DNA of 54,475 nt from Neobacillus rhizosphaerae (lineage in GTDB: Bacteria > Bacillota > Bacilli > Bacillales > Cytobacillaceae): positions 1-54,475 of the forward strand of contig NZ_CALBWS010000038.1 in assembly GCF_937468385.1 (NCBI RefSeq), read 5' to 3'. Positions 25,425 to 34,307 of this stretch are shown in pieces. Both the position numbers and the translations under genes were made by a program. Positions within the stretch are counted from its first letter, which is position 1, and every line of letters starts with the position of its first letter. The notes beneath the pieces are model-generated. The model made no database searches. It saw only the letters and a list, made by a program, of their open reading frames with translations, and was not told the DNA's origin.

Positions 25425-25922
25425 TTATCCCCTATACTTGACAGCCAACCCTTTTAAGAAATTCCTGGCGTATTTATCTCCGCACTCTTTATAATTCTTA
25501 TGCCCTTCTTTTCTTAAGAAAGCGCCGAGTTCTCCTTTTGAAACCGTAATTCCTGCTTTTTCGAATATATCCAGCATATCGTCAGTAGTTAATGCTAATG
25601 CTATTTTTACTTTCTTTAATAGGAGATTATTAACGTTTGCACTTTTCTTTATAGTCGGTTCTGGCATATCAGGCTGTCCTGGTTTGGGCTCTTGTTTTCC
25701 TCTTTTAAAAATAATAAAACCATTTAAGAATGAATCTAACATACTGTTATTACATTTTATTTGATCGTCACTTTCAGCATCATAGTCGTCTGATTTTGAG
25801 AGAATCTTTATTACATCTGGTACTGTTACATCAACAGAGCCAAGTTTAAATATCTCTGCCATTTCTTTATTTTTTATTTCCATTGCATATCTCAATCGAA
25901 TTAATATATCGTTATTATCCAC
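25425..25922 (-). CDS. DUF1456 family protein (YehS-like)
   Basis: The product has 165 residues. The start is the GTG (25920-25922) 5 bases after GGAGGTTT. Two similar modules are visible: NDILIRLRYAMEIKNKEMAE and LLKKVKIALALTTDDMLDIF, each followed by a short V-x-x-G/K-EL segment, as in the duplicated DUF1456 domain. A Pro/Lys-rich linker (GKQEPKPGQPDMPEPT) separates them. The C-terminus (YKECGDKYARNFLKGLAVKY) is typical. The function is unknown; it is probably cytoplasmic. Confidence 0.85.
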   Translation of the reverse strand: MDNNDILIRLRYAMEIKNKEMAEIFKLGSVDVTVPDVIKILSKSDDYDAESDDQIKCNNSMLDSFLNGFIIFKRGKQEPKPGQPDMPEPTIKKSANVNNLLLKKVKIALALTTDDMLDIFEKAGITVSKGELGAFLRKEGHKNYKECGDKYARNFLKGLAVKYRG

Positions 25923-25982
25923 AATAAACCTCCAATTTTTTAAAATTAGTACCTGTACTCTAAAGCAACAGGGACTAATCAT

Positions 25983-26523
25983 ACCAATCTATCTTATTTC
26001 AATCTTTGCTTCTTCCTCGACCTGTGCCTTAGTATTAAAGCGATAGTAATACGCAGATGTAATTAGAGTTTCCATGCTTTGACTTTTATAACCCTAAATA
26101 CTCAAACGACAAAAATATGCTATATTATTGCTGCTTGCACAATTGATGCAGATAATCCTAATTCAGTCCCAACAAAACCACCGGTACATTTAATTTTATA
26201 CTACTTCGTGATAAATCGGATAGCAAAAAAGTAAATAGGTAACTCCCTAAAGGGTTAGTTGCCTTCTTTTTGTTCAGTAATAAAAAAGGATCTAACAAAA
26301 AATCCCCCGCACACCCGCATTCCACCGTTCGCTGTCCAAATAAAGTTTTCGCACAAAACCCCGATTTCCTGCATGTTTGCTCTCATTTTTTTCCGCTTTT
26401 CTCTCTTTTTTGGCCTTTGAATTGTCAGAAAAAACAATAGAGTTTTCCGAGAAATCTTTTCCTATTCTGCCCCGATTATAGTCCAGATAGCCGTTCAGAT
26501 GCCCTCCATATTGAAAAGTCCAT
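25983..26523. other. Intergenic region with a terminator and a possible relic
   Basis: At 26238-26271 GGTAACT/AGTTGCC with an inner CCCT/AGGG and a T-run forms a rightward terminator. A leftward stretch at about 25990-26085 could encode a short tail (SAYYYRFNTKAQVEEEAKIE), which may be a gene relic. No intact gene is seen. Confidence 0.45.
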
Positions 26524-27432
26524 TTACTTTTCTATCATAGACAGCAATACTTTTTCCATTTCTTCTTTTGACAATTTATCTGCAATCAGTGTGATTTTGT
26601 ATCCTTTTTCTGGAACAGTTACCCTCATACCAGTCTTGTTCATTTCTTCAGAGTTTACATAAACAAATTCAAATCCATTTAAAGAATAGGATTCGGATTT
26701 TTCAAAATTCCTCCACAAATATTCTAAATCATTTGTTTGATTTATTTCCTGCTGAGATGTCGAAAACCCAAACTCTCCTTTGCTATACTCTAATTCAACA
26801 GTTGGATCATCACCAATATCTTTTTCTGCAAGATAGAAACTTTCGTTAACTTGTTTATATCCTTCGGGTATATATGTTGGTTTTGTAATAGGGTAACTTA
26901 CCAACTGTTGGGCTTCGATTAGTGCAAATTTATTTTCGTAAGATTGCTGTAATTCTTTAATTTGGTGTAATCTCTTTGCTTCTTCTTCATTAGGCTCTCT
27001 ATTTTCTTTTTGTAACTTACTTTTTATCTCGAACTGTTCTTTAAATAATTGACTATAATGGTTGAACTCTTCTTCTGTTAAATTCTCTTCTGCTATTTCT
27101 AAGTGCCGTTCGAAGTAACTATATTCTTCTTTAGGCTCATCAGGATAAACTTGCATTAAATTTTCTTTCGAACCAAATAATTGATTGATTAATGTTTCAG
27201 CAGCATCCACAATGTATGTACCACCGAAAGTAAAAGCTGTACCAATAATCATTACTGAAGCAGCTGAAGCAAGCATCCACTTAGGGTATCTGTTCTTTCT
27301 CTTTTCTTCCATATTAGTTTGTTGGTTATGATTATTTCTATCTAATTTTTTAAATGTATCTTTTTTAAATTTATCAATATCTACCTTATGTTTAAAGTAC
27401 ATTTTTGCTGACCTTAATTCTCTTTCCTCCAT
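26524..27432 (-). CDS. Membrane anti-sigma-like protein partner of the ECF sigma at 27392
   Basis: The product has 302 residues with a charged cytoplasmic N-terminus (about 1-50), one membrane helix (about 53-77: WMLASAASVMIIGTAFTFGG) and a large acidic outer domain with a Glu-rich coiled stretch (about 105-175), then a DUF4367-like end (SYPITKPTYIPEGYK, GYKITLIADKLSKEEMEKVL). The start is the ATG (27430-27432) 6 bases after AAGGAGG; the ATG two codons before abuts the site. It overlaps the sigma gene by 41 bases, indicating coupling. It likely sequesters the sigma factor until an envelope signal arrives. Confidence 0.78.
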   Translation of the reverse strand: MEERELRSAKMYFKHKVDIDKFKKDTFKKLDRNNHNQQTNMEEKRKNRYPKWMLASAASVMIIGTAFTFGGTYIVDAAETLINQLFGSKENLMQVYPDEPKEEYSYFERHLEIAEENLTEEEFNHYSQLFKEQFEIKSKLQKENREPNEEEAKRLHQIKELQQSYENKFALIEAQQLVSYPITKPTYIPEGYKQVNESFYLAEKDIGDDPTVELEYSKGEFGFSTSQQEINQTNDLEYLWRNFEKSESYSLNGFEFVYVNSEEMNKTGMRVTVPEKGYKITLIADKLSKEEMEKVLLSMIEK

Positions 27433-27922
27433 ATCCATCCTCCTTAATTTTCCTACTTAATAATTGGCGACCACGGGCAAGTCTAGATTTTACTGTCCCA
27501 ATATTAAGATTTAAAATTTGTGATATTTCCTGAATGGAAAGCTCTTCAAAATAGAAGAGAGTAATAGGCAAACTATAATGTTTCGGTAGATCATAGACGG
27601 CGTTATGTACCTCTTCTTCCTGAACACTTCGGAGATATGATTCTTCACTGCTTTCTTGTTTCCTTTCAGGTAAAAAGTCTGATATGACTTCTCGCCAAGA
27701 TTTTCTAAACGAACTCTTACATTCATTAATAACAATTCTTGCAAGCCAAGGAAATGGCTCTTCTTTATTCTTTAATTGGTCCATTGAATTAAATGCCTTA
27801 ATAAATGCCTCTTGTACTTGGTCTTCTGCTTTTAGCCAATCTTTGACGTAAGTATAAGCAAGTCTAACAAGACGTTGTGTGTACTTATCCATCCATACTT
27901 CTAGAACTTCCTTCTTATTCAA
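27392..27922 (-). CDS. ECF-type RNA polymerase sigma factor (second)
   Basis: The product has 176 residues. Region 2 is at about 14-80 (RLVRLAYTYVKDWLKAEDQV, PFPWLARIVINECKSSFRK) and region 4 at about 108-160 (LPITLFYFEELSIQEISQIL, NIGTVKSRLARGRQLL). It starts with TTG after GGAGGCGAATTC. A GGAACC-N16-CATCTT element upstream (27970-27997) is a candidate promoter. It is paired with the overlapping membrane anti-sigma gene. It is not closely related to the ECF sigma at 12544. Confidence 0.9.
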   Translation of the reverse strand: MNKKEVLEVWMDKYTQRLVRLAYTYVKDWLKAEDQVQEAFIKAFNSMDQLKNKEEPFPWLARIVINECKSSFRKSWREVISDFLPERKQESSEESYLRSVQEEEVHNAVYDLPKHYSLPITLFYFEELSIQEISQILNLNIGTVKSRLARGRQLLSRKIKEDGYGGKRIKVSKNVL

Positions 27923-27969
27923 GAATTCGCCTCCATTTCTACTTTTGTTGTTTTTTGTCTTTCGAAAGT

Positions 27970-27997
27970 AAGATGTATTTATATTAGGAAAGGTTCC
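27970..27997 (-). promoter_or_regulatory. Candidate ECF-type promoter of the second sigma gene
   Basis: Read leftward: GGAACC (27997-27992), 16 bases, CATCTT (27975-27970). This is like Bacillus ECF promoters with an AAC-containing -35; the -10 is less typical. Confidence 0.35.
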
Positions 27998-28045
27998 CTT
28001 TTTTTCATAGTTAAAAAAGGGCTAAAATTAATTTTGTTTATATAG

Positions 28046-28079
28046 AAAAGCCGATGTTCCTAATAGGAAATCGGCTTTT
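28046..28079 (-). terminator. Rho-independent terminator after the amidase gene
   Basis: AAAAGCCGAT pairs with ATCGGCTTTT, and the inner TTCCT with AGGAA. A/T runs flank both sides, so it may be bidirectional between the amidase and the sigma gene. Confidence 0.8.
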
Positions 28080-28172
28080 TGGTTATCCGTACTTCATTTA
28101 CTAGTGTTGTATAAGATAGACATAAAATCATTGTCCACTATCCAGTTTCTATTCAATTAAATTTATACTTTT

Positions 28173-28889
28173 TTAACTATTTAAATAGTCAATCATCCCA
28201 TCAACTATTGAATTTGTTGTGTTTGATTGAAATTCTTCTGAAGTCATTCGTGCTTCATCAGATGAATTTGAAATGTATCCAAGTTCAAGTAAGATTGCTG
28301 GACTTGAGTTTTCTCTTAATACATAGTAGTCCCCTAAACTTACACCACGATCTCTTGCATCCAACCCGTTTTTAAAAATATGATCTTGAATTAATGCTGC
28401 TAAAGGCTCGTCCGATTTTTTCATATAATACGTTGTAATCCCCTCAACGTCAATCGTAAAAAATGCATCAAAATGGATACTAACAAATAAGTCTGCTTTC
28501 TGTTCATCTGCAATTTTTACACGATCTGCAAGTGATATATTTACATCATCATTTCTCGTTAATATAACATTAGCGTCAGTACGTTTCTCTAACTCATTTT
28601 GTATATTTTTAGCCATTGTTAATGTTACATCTTTTTCATTTGTTCCATTTTGTCCACTTGCACCTATATCTATTCCACCATGACCTGCATCAATTACAAT
28701 TGTTTTACCAGTTATTATCTTTTCAGAAGTTGTATTTACTTTATTTCTATTTACATTTGATGCTTGGGCTGAATGTTCTTTATTTATTATTAGTTCATTC
28801 TCTTGAAGGTTCATGATTAAAACTATCATTAAAATTGATATTACCAATAATAAAAAAATTCTTTTCCACTTATCTTTCTTTCGATTCAT
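28173..28889 (-). CDS. Membrane-anchored N-acetylmuramoyl-L-alanine amidase (Amidase_3)
   Basis: The product has 238 residues. An N-terminal membrane anchor (about 10-27) is followed by a short linker and an Amidase_3 domain (about 62-235). Zinc ligands are H70 in IDAGHGGID, E85 in GTNEKDV and H139 in VSIHFDA; the catalytic Glu is E202 in LLELGYISN. The enzyme cuts the MurNAc to L-Ala bond of peptidoglycan outside the membrane and resembles CwlD in size and layout. Upstream are phased repeats (28948-28991) like those before the ABC transporter genes, with a -10-like TAGACT 8 bases from the last box. It is therefore probably controlled by the OmpR-type regulator at 32630. Confidence 0.9.
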   Translation of the reverse strand: MNRKKDKWKRIFLLLVISILMIVLIMNLQENELIINKEHSAQASNVNRNKVNTTSEKIITGKTIVIDAGHGGIDIGASGQNGTNEKDVTLTMAKNIQNELEKRTDANVILTRNDDVNISLADRVKIADEQKADLFVSIHFDAFFTIDVEGITTYYMKKSDEPLAALIQDHIFKNGLDARDRGVSLGDYYVLRENSSPAILLELGYISNSSDEARMTSEEFQSNTTNSIVDGMIDYLNS

Positions 28890-28947
28890 GAAATTTCCCC
28901 CTTAGCTTTATATTTATCTTGCTGATATTTAATAGTCTAATAGTTGT

Positions 28948-28991
28948 GAATGAAGACAAAATCAAAATTATATAAAGATGAAATGAAGATT
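28948..28991 (-). promoter_or_regulatory. Four 11-bp-phased boxes upstream of the amidase gene
   Basis: Units of 11 bases (GAATGAAGACA, AAATCAAAATT, ATATAAAGATG, AAATGAAGATT) are laid end to end. The pattern NNATNAAGATN equals that at 30689 and 35261. Read leftward, the array ends 8 bases before TAGACT. This is the geometry of OmpR/PhoB family direct-repeat sites. Confidence 0.6.
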
Positions 28992-29087
28992 TATCAATTT
29001 TAAAGACGTTGTTCATTCCAAAAATTTAATGAAAAGTGCTCATTTGGGTTATATACCTTAAACGCATATCCATTAGCTCTTAAAAAG

Positions 29088-29141
29088 AGATAAAGATGAG
29101 ATGAATAATCAATCAAGATTGATAAAAATGGATAAAAAAGA
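29088..29141 (-). promoter_or_regulatory. Degenerate second array of 11-bp-phased boxes
   Basis: AGATAAAGATG, AGATGAATAAT and CAATCAAGATT follow with the same 11-base period and are continued by GATAAAAATGG. It lies about 200 bases upstream of the amidase start. No clear -10 is found at the 8-base position, so it may be an accessory site. Confidence 0.4.
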
Positions 29142-29202
29142 CTAAAATTCTGTCTGTTACTATTCATAAAAACTAAAAGATAATTAATTTGGATATGAAA
29201 AA

Positions 29203-29225
29203 GAGACCATTTTAAAAATGGTCTC
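29203..29225 (-). terminator. Rho-independent terminator after the binding-protein gene
   Basis: GAGACCATTTT pairs with AAAATGGTCTC, followed leftward by a T5 run. Confidence 0.8.
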
Positions 29226-29244
29226 CAAGAAATTTCTTATCCTT

Positions 29245-30639
29245 CTACTCGTTTAAGTAGGTCATTACTCTGTTCTGTATAATATCCGCAACACTTTCCG
29301 CAGATTTTTGACCACTAAAATAGCTTTTCGATTCTTCTGAGATAATCGCTTGAATCTTGTCATTCGATCTCACTTGCGTATTTGCTTCAGTAATCATTTG
29401 CTTAAGTGGTTGAAGAGCTTCTTCTGAAATCGTTACCTGACGACCTTTTGGATTATCAAGTTTTGTTCCATTTTTCAATTCGGCAAATTCCTTTTCATTG
29501 GCAGCTTTATTAATTGGAAACATACCCGTTTGTGATTGTAGTTGCATATCATAAGACATTAAAAACTTTAAGTAATCCCATGCTTCCATTTTCACATTAG
29601 AATTAGAATTCATAGCATATCGATCGTAACCTACAAACGAAACACCTGATTCTTTGTCAGAAGAATGTGGCATTTGATAAATTGTTGCATTCTTATAAAA
29701 AACTGCTGAGCGTAAAAAGTAATCTTTTGGAGAATAGATTTGAGAACTTCTAAAATAAGTACTATCCTCTGAATACTGTTCTGTTAATACATTATCGTCA
29801 TACAATTCCTTTACTTGCGTTAATAAGTCGGTGAAAAATTTCGAATCAAAATAAGCTTCATTTTTCCCTATATTCACAAGCTGACTAAAATTTTTATCCT
29901 CAAATACTAATGTATTTAAGATTGATTCAGGACTATCTTGCATAGCGAATTCAAGTGAACCTTTTTGTTTTAACTGCTTACTAACTTCAACAAACTGGCT
30001 CCATGTCCAATTATGTTTATCATCTATTTTGACACCAGTTTTCGAAATCGCATCTTGATCCGCAAATAAAGCATTCAAGTAAAAACGAGTAGGTAATACA
30101 TAAAGTCCACCATTCATTTTGGAATTTTGAATGATATTCATATAATATTGATTTTTATCAAATGAAGTATCGATATTAATATAGTCATTTAAGTTAACAA
30201 AAGCTTTTTTATCAACAAATCGATCCACAGGTAAACTGCTGTCATTCAAAACAAATAAATCAGCACCTTTTCCAGATAAAACTTCTGTCGATGTCGTTTT
30301 AAGATATTTCTCCAATAAAACTGGTGACAACATATTTTTTGTCGTAAATCCTTTTATCTGAATCGTAATGTTGGGATGCTTTTTTTCGTATTCTTTTTTT
30401 GCCATTTCAAAGAATGGTGTATTTCCCATTACTGAGATGACTATCGTTTTTTTCTCGTCTTTACTTACCTTTAACGATAGATCTTCTCTATTCTGTTTTT
30501 TACCATTATCATTAGTACTATTTTTTGAACGATTTTGTTCGGTGTTTTTGCTTTCCTTGGTTTGTGTGTTTCCACTACTGCATGCGGACAGACTAAACAT
30601 TACGATTAAACTCATCATTAAAGGCAATATTTTTTTCAT
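29245..30639 (-). CDS. Extracellular solute-binding lipoprotein of an ABC sugar-type importer
   Basis: The product has 464 residues. The lipoprotein signal MKKILPLMMSLIVMFSLSAC with the lipobox LSAC puts the acylated Cys at 20, followed by a Ser/Asn/Lys linker. The mature part resembles family 1 (maltose-type) binding proteins: ISVMGNTPFFEMAKKEYEKK, ADLFVLND, and WDYLKFLMS. The start is the ATG (30637-30639), 8 bases after GGGAG; an earlier in-frame start lies inside that site. It should deliver a carbohydrate or similar ligand to the permeases at 33393 and 34308. It has its own promoter with four phased regulator boxes (30689-30732) and its own terminator. Confidence 0.85.
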   Translation of the reverse strand: MKKILPLMMSLIVMFSLSACSSGNTQTKESKNTEQNRSKNSTNDNGKKQNREDLSLKVSKDEKKTIVISVMGNTPFFEMAKKEYEKKHPNITIQIKGFTTKNMLSPVLLEKYLKTTSTEVLSGKGADLFVLNDSSLPVDRFVDKKAFVNLNDYINIDTSFDKNQYYMNIIQNSKMNGGLYVLPTRFYLNALFADQDAISKTGVKIDDKHNWTWSQFVEVSKQLKQKGSLEFAMQDSPESILNTLVFEDKNFSQLVNIGKNEAYFDSKFFTDLLTQVKELYDDNVLTEQYSEDSTYFRSSQIYSPKDYFLRSAVFYKNATIYQMPHSSDKESGVSFVGYDRYAMNSNSNVKMEAWDYLKFLMSYDMQLQSQTGMFPINKAANEKEFAELKNGTKLDNPKGRQVTISEEALQPLKQMITEANTQVRSNDKIQAIISEESKSYFSGQKSAESVADIIQNRVMTYLNE

Positions 30640-30688
30640 TACTTCATCTCCCATTTCTCTTCGTCATTTAATGTAAGATACCCACCTC

Positions 30689-30732
30689 AAATAAAGATTA
30701 GATGAAGATGAAATAAAGATTATTAAAAGATT
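30689..30732 (-). promoter_or_regulatory. Four 11-bp-phased boxes upstream of the binding-protein gene
   Basis: AAATAAAGATT, AGATGAAGATG, AAATAAAGATT and ATTAAAAGATT lie end to end with an exact 11-base period. Read leftward, the array is followed 8 bases later by TATCTT, a -10-like hexamer, so the boxes replace or overlap the -35 region. They are probable binding sites of the OmpR-type regulator encoded at 32630. Confidence 0.7.
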
Positions 30733-30767
30733 GATAAAATTTTCGGGAACGCTAGCTATAACAAAAA

Positions 30768-30792
30768 AATCGCCCTGGTCAAAAGGGCGATT
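30768..30792 (-). terminator. Rho-independent terminator after the histidine kinase gene
   Basis: AATCGCCCT pairs with AGGGCGATT around a 7-base loop, followed leftward by T7. It lies 30 bases after the kinase stop. Confidence 0.88.
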
Positions 30793-30821
30793 AATCAGAA
30801 AGAAACGAATGAGCAGTTTTT

Positions 30822-32633
30822 TCAACTATTTTTATTTAAGGTAAAGTAAAACAGTACGCCATCAGAAGTATTCACGACACCATACTGGGCACCATGTAGT
30901 TCCAATATATTTTTTGATATGGCAAGACCTAACCCAGTACTACCTTCTGATCGTTGACGAGACGTATCACCACGATAGAAACGTTCCCAGACTTTATCTA
31001 ATTGGTCATTTGGAATGTGTGTTCCTTTATTTTCCACACACACTTTCACTTGATCATCTTCTATTGTCGTTGAAATATAAATATTTTCATGAACAGGGGT
31101 ATAACGGATCGCATTTGTTATATAGTTCGTGATGACTTGTTCAATTCGATGTTGATTAGCAAATACTTCAATTGTTGCTAAATCTTTATGAACCGTTAGT
31201 TCCTTTTTCTCAATTTCTAAAGATAATTGATTACAAACATGATCAATTATTTTATCAATAAAAAAAGGTTCCATTTTCATTTTATACGTTCCAGACTCGT
31301 ATTTTGCTAGTTCCAGCATATCGACAATTAATAGATCCATCTTGTCGACTTCTTTTTCCATCGCTTCAAAATAGTAGTCCTTCTTATGACTAGCAACACC
31401 GTCTTTCAGTATCGAAATACAGCTTTTCATAATACTTAAAGGTGTCTTTAGTTCATGCGAAACACCTGAGATGAATTCTTTCCTAGTGTTTTCTAATTGT
31501 TTTTCTTTCTCAATATCTTGTTGTAGTTGAGTAATATGTGAATGTAGCGTATTTGAAAGCAAATTAATATTCTGTGATAAATCACCAATCTCATCTTTGG
31601 AATGATATTCAATTCGTTCTGAAAAATCTAAGTGTGCTATTTTTCTAGTTGTATCGTTTATTCTTAATAATGGTTTTGCGATTTTTATTGAATAGTAAAT
31701 GGACGCCAAAATTGTAAGAAGTAAAACAAACGCAATCATATAGACAAAATAATCTTTTACCATCCGCACAGCTTCATCTACTGGTTGTAAAGAAGCCATT
31801 GAAAAAATATAATTTGTTTCACCATTTTCATCTTTAATCGGATCGATAAACAATTTATATTTGATTCCATTTTGTTCATAATCAAGCGTTTTAAACGTTT
31901 CGTATTGGTTTTGTTTATCCATGAATAAATTCGTTTGGAATTCATTAATACGATCCATAAATAAGCTATTACTGTATATGATGCTTGAAACGTCATTACG
32001 ATCAGGAATGCGTACATTTTGTACTGTTCCTGTTAATTGATGGATTCCCTCATTATATTTTGTGTATAAGTCCAATTTTTCTTTTATAACGTATGGCTCA
32101 TTATCAACTTGAAAGGAGTTATCAATATTTTTCCACATGGATTGATTGATCCAGTATGAATTACGCTGAACCACATAAAGATAAAAAGGGATTGATATAT
32201 TATTTTTATCAATCGTTCTAACATCCACTATATCACCTTTTGACATAGGCGGGGTGTCTTTTAAAAGGTCGTCTTCTTTTAAGAAATGATATAGTGGAAT
32301 CGTCAGTAATTGATTTGGTTGTTTATTTTCGATCTTAATTTCCACATAAAAATCATTTGCAGTTTTCATATTTCCATTGTGATCAAGCGTTGTAATCCAT
32401 GTATTTTGAGCACGATAAAAGTCTTGTTCTAATTGCTGGATTGTTTGAACATCACCATTACTTTTTAAGTATTGTTTCTTAAACGATTTGATACTTGATT
32501 TCAGTTCATTAACTTTTTGATTTGCATAGTATTGCTTAAAAAAGATTGTTTGACCTATATAAATGGATCCAGTGATTAACAAACACAAAGTTGTTGTTAA
32601 TAAAAACAGTTTTAAGACAATCCCGAATTTCAT
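30822..32633 (-). CDS. Sensor histidine kinase (EnvZ/PhoR type, HAMP)
   Basis: The product has 603 residues with TM1 (about 5-30), a large outer sensor domain (about 31-294), TM2 (about 295-315), HAMP (about 316-370), HisKA with the phosphorylated H393 in GVSHELKTPLS, and a C-terminal ATPase domain (N box NAIRYTP, G boxes ENKGTHIPNDQL and EGSTGLGLAIS). It overlaps the regulator gene by 4 bases and forms a cognate pair with it. The 260-residue outer domain has no family I recognise; it may sense the ABC ligand directly or through the binding protein. It is transcribed with the two permeases. Confidence 0.93.
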   Translation of the reverse strand: MKFGIVLKLFLLTTTLCLLITGSIYIGQTIFFKQYYANQKVNELKSSIKSFKKQYLKSNGDVQTIQQLEQDFYRAQNTWITTLDHNGNMKTANDFYVEIKIENKQPNQLLTIPLYHFLKEDDLLKDTPPMSKGDIVDVRTIDKNNISIPFYLYVVQRNSYWINQSMWKNIDNSFQVDNEPYVIKEKLDLYTKYNEGIHQLTGTVQNVRIPDRNDVSSIIYSNSLFMDRINEFQTNLFMDKQNQYETFKTLDYEQNGIKYKLFIDPIKDENGETNYIFSMASLQPVDEAVRMVKDYFVYMIAFVLLLTILASIYYSIKIAKPLLRINDTTRKIAHLDFSERIEYHSKDEIGDLSQNINLLSNTLHSHITQLQQDIEKEKQLENTRKEFISGVSHELKTPLSIMKSCISILKDGVASHKKDYYFEAMEKEVDKMDLLIVDMLELAKYESGTYKMKMEPFFIDKIIDHVCNQLSLEIEKKELTVHKDLATIEVFANQHRIEQVITNYITNAIRYTPVHENIYISTTIEDDQVKVCVENKGTHIPNDQLDKVWERFYRGDTSRQRSEGSTGLGLAISKNILELHGAQYGVVNTSDGVLFYFTLNKNS

Positions 32634-33310
32634 ACGGTTTCCTCAAACTTATAACCTGTTCGAATAATCGTTGTAATCACTTTTGATTTACTACCTAATT
32701 TCGTACGTAAATTCCGAATATGTGTATTGATTGTCCGTTCATCACCATTGTAGTCATAGCCCCAAACCTTTTGCACGAGTTGTTCTCTTGTAATCACAAT
32801 CCCATGGTTTTGCATTAAATAAGTTAATATTTCAAATTCAGTATGGGTTAAATTGATATTGTTTCCATCTACTTTGACTGTCCGAGAAGAAAAATCGACT
32901 GAAATACCATTTTTGGTTAATGTTTCGTTTGAAGGCTTATTTATTTTATATCGATTTTCAAGTAATCGTTTAACTCTGGCAAGCAAAATTGGTGGACTAT
33001 AAGGTTTTGTAACATAGTCATCGGCGCCTAACTCAAACCCAAGCAGTGTATCATCTTCATCAACCCGTGCTGTTAACATGATGATAGGAACATTTGAAGT
33101 CTTTCGAATTCTTCTACAAACTGCCCACCCATCAACCTTCGGTAACATAATATCAAGAATAATGAGATGAAAATCTTGTTCTTGAAATAATTCCAATGCT
33201 TGTTCACCATCAATCGCTTCAATTACTTCATGACCTTCATTTACTAAATAATCTTTCACAATTTCACGTAAAATCGTTTCATCTTCCACGATTAAGATTT
33301 TGTATTGCAT
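32630..33310 (-). CDS. OmpR/PhoB family response regulator
   Basis: The product has 226 residues. The receiver domain (1-120) has acidic E9/D10, phosphoacceptor D53 in LIILDIMLPKVDG, Thr in MLTARVDEDD and Lys in YVTKPYSPP. The winged helix (about 130-226) ends in VWGYDYNGDERTINTHIRNL. Proteins of this family bind tandem direct repeats of about 10-11 bases, as found upstream of the permease, binding-protein and amidase genes. No box lies in the 82-base gap before this gene, so it is probably transcribed with the permeases. Confidence 0.94.
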   Translation of the reverse strand: MQYKILIVEDETILREIVKDYLVNEGHEVIEAIDGEQALELFQEQDFHLIILDIMLPKVDGWAVCRRIRKTSNVPIIMLTARVDEDDTLLGFELGADDYVTKPYSPPILLARVKRLLENRYKINKPSNETLTKNGISVDFSSRTVKVDGNNINLTHTEFEILTYLMQNHGIVITREQLVQKVWGYDYNGDERTINTHIRNLRTKLGSKSKVITTIIRTGYKFEETV

Positions 33311-33392
33311 GATCTATCCACGCTCGCTTTCTATGCTCTCTCATACTACTATTTTATCAAACATGGAATTTTATTAATTAGTGATGTAACCA

Positions 33393-34298
33393 TTAATCCT
33401 TAGCACCTGATAACTGAATTCCTTTGATTAAATATTTTTTTGCAAATCCGAAAATCAATAACATTGGTGCCATATAGAGAATAGATGCAGCGAAACCAAT
33501 GCCTCTTGTATCTTGTATGATTTGCGATAAATAAAGTGACAACGGGAATTTTGATGGATCATCTAGAAAAATAAGTGGTTGTTCAACCATGTTCCAATAA
33601 TCAGCGAATAATAATACGACTAGTGCTGCAAGTCCTGGGCGAATCAGTGGCAAGATGATCTTCATAAAAATCGTAAAATGACCTGCCCCATCTATTTTTG
33701 CAGCCTCGATATATGAATAAGGAATCGTCATGACGAATTGTCTGAGTATAAACACACCAAACGCACCAAATACCCCTGGAAAGATGATTGCTCCAAAGCT
33801 ATTTAAGAGCCCCAATTTGTCTACAATAAGATAATTAGGTACAAGTGTTACTTGAAATGGCATCAACATAGTAACCATATATACCAAAAATAGCGTATCT
33901 CTTCCTTTGAACTTTAGTTTTCCATAGACATATGCTGCAAGGGATGCCACAATCAGTTGACCAAGTATGATTGGGATCACCATTAGGGCAGAATTTCCAT
34001 AAAATTTCATATTTGATTGTTCCTTGTCAATGAAAGATTGTTTCTTAACAAAGAATGCTTTATATTGTTCAAACGAGAACTGGTCAGGAATCAACTTCAA
34101 ATGGATGAAGGAATTTTTATGCGCATTATCTTGTTGACTCTCACTTTCTGAAGGATAGTGACGGCTAATTTCATTCTCTGTCATAAAAGAATTTGATAAT
34201 GTAAAAACGACTGGAAAAACCATGATTGCCGCCATAAGCAATAATGAAAAGGTTAAAATCCCTTTGCGAATTAACGTATTTCTTTTCATCTTATTCAC
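33393..34298 (-). CDS. ABC sugar-type permease, MalG/inner-membrane subunit
   Basis: The product has 301 residues with six membrane helices and the EAA loop YSYIEAAKIDGAGHFTIFMK, IILPLIRPG, which contacts the ATPase. A long outer loop with a polar stretch (about 45-95) lies after TM1. It forms a heterodimer with the subunit encoded 9 bases upstream. No ATPase gene is nearby; in Bacillus such importers commonly share an MsmX-type ATPase, which may apply here. GGGGTGAA-type site before the ATG. Confidence 0.92.
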   Translation of the reverse strand: MNKMKRNTLIRKGILTFSLLLMAAIMVFPVVFTLSNSFMTENEISRHYPSESESQQDNAHKNSFIHLKLIPDQFSFEQYKAFFVKKQSFIDKEQSNMKFYGNSALMVIPIILGQLIVASLAAYVYGKLKFKGRDTLFLVYMVTMLMPFQVTLVPNYLIVDKLGLLNSFGAIIFPGVFGAFGVFILRQFVMTIPYSYIEAAKIDGAGHFTIFMKIILPLIRPGLAALVVLLFADYWNMVEQPLIFLDDPSKFPLSLYLSQIIQDTRGIGFAASILYMAPMLLIFGFAKKYLIKGIQLSGAKD

Positions 34299-34307
34299 CC
34301 CTCGTTC

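Noticed and set aside
26255..26437. 60-residue leftward frame rich in Lys/Arg
   Set aside because: It overlaps a terminator, lacks a start site and has no family.
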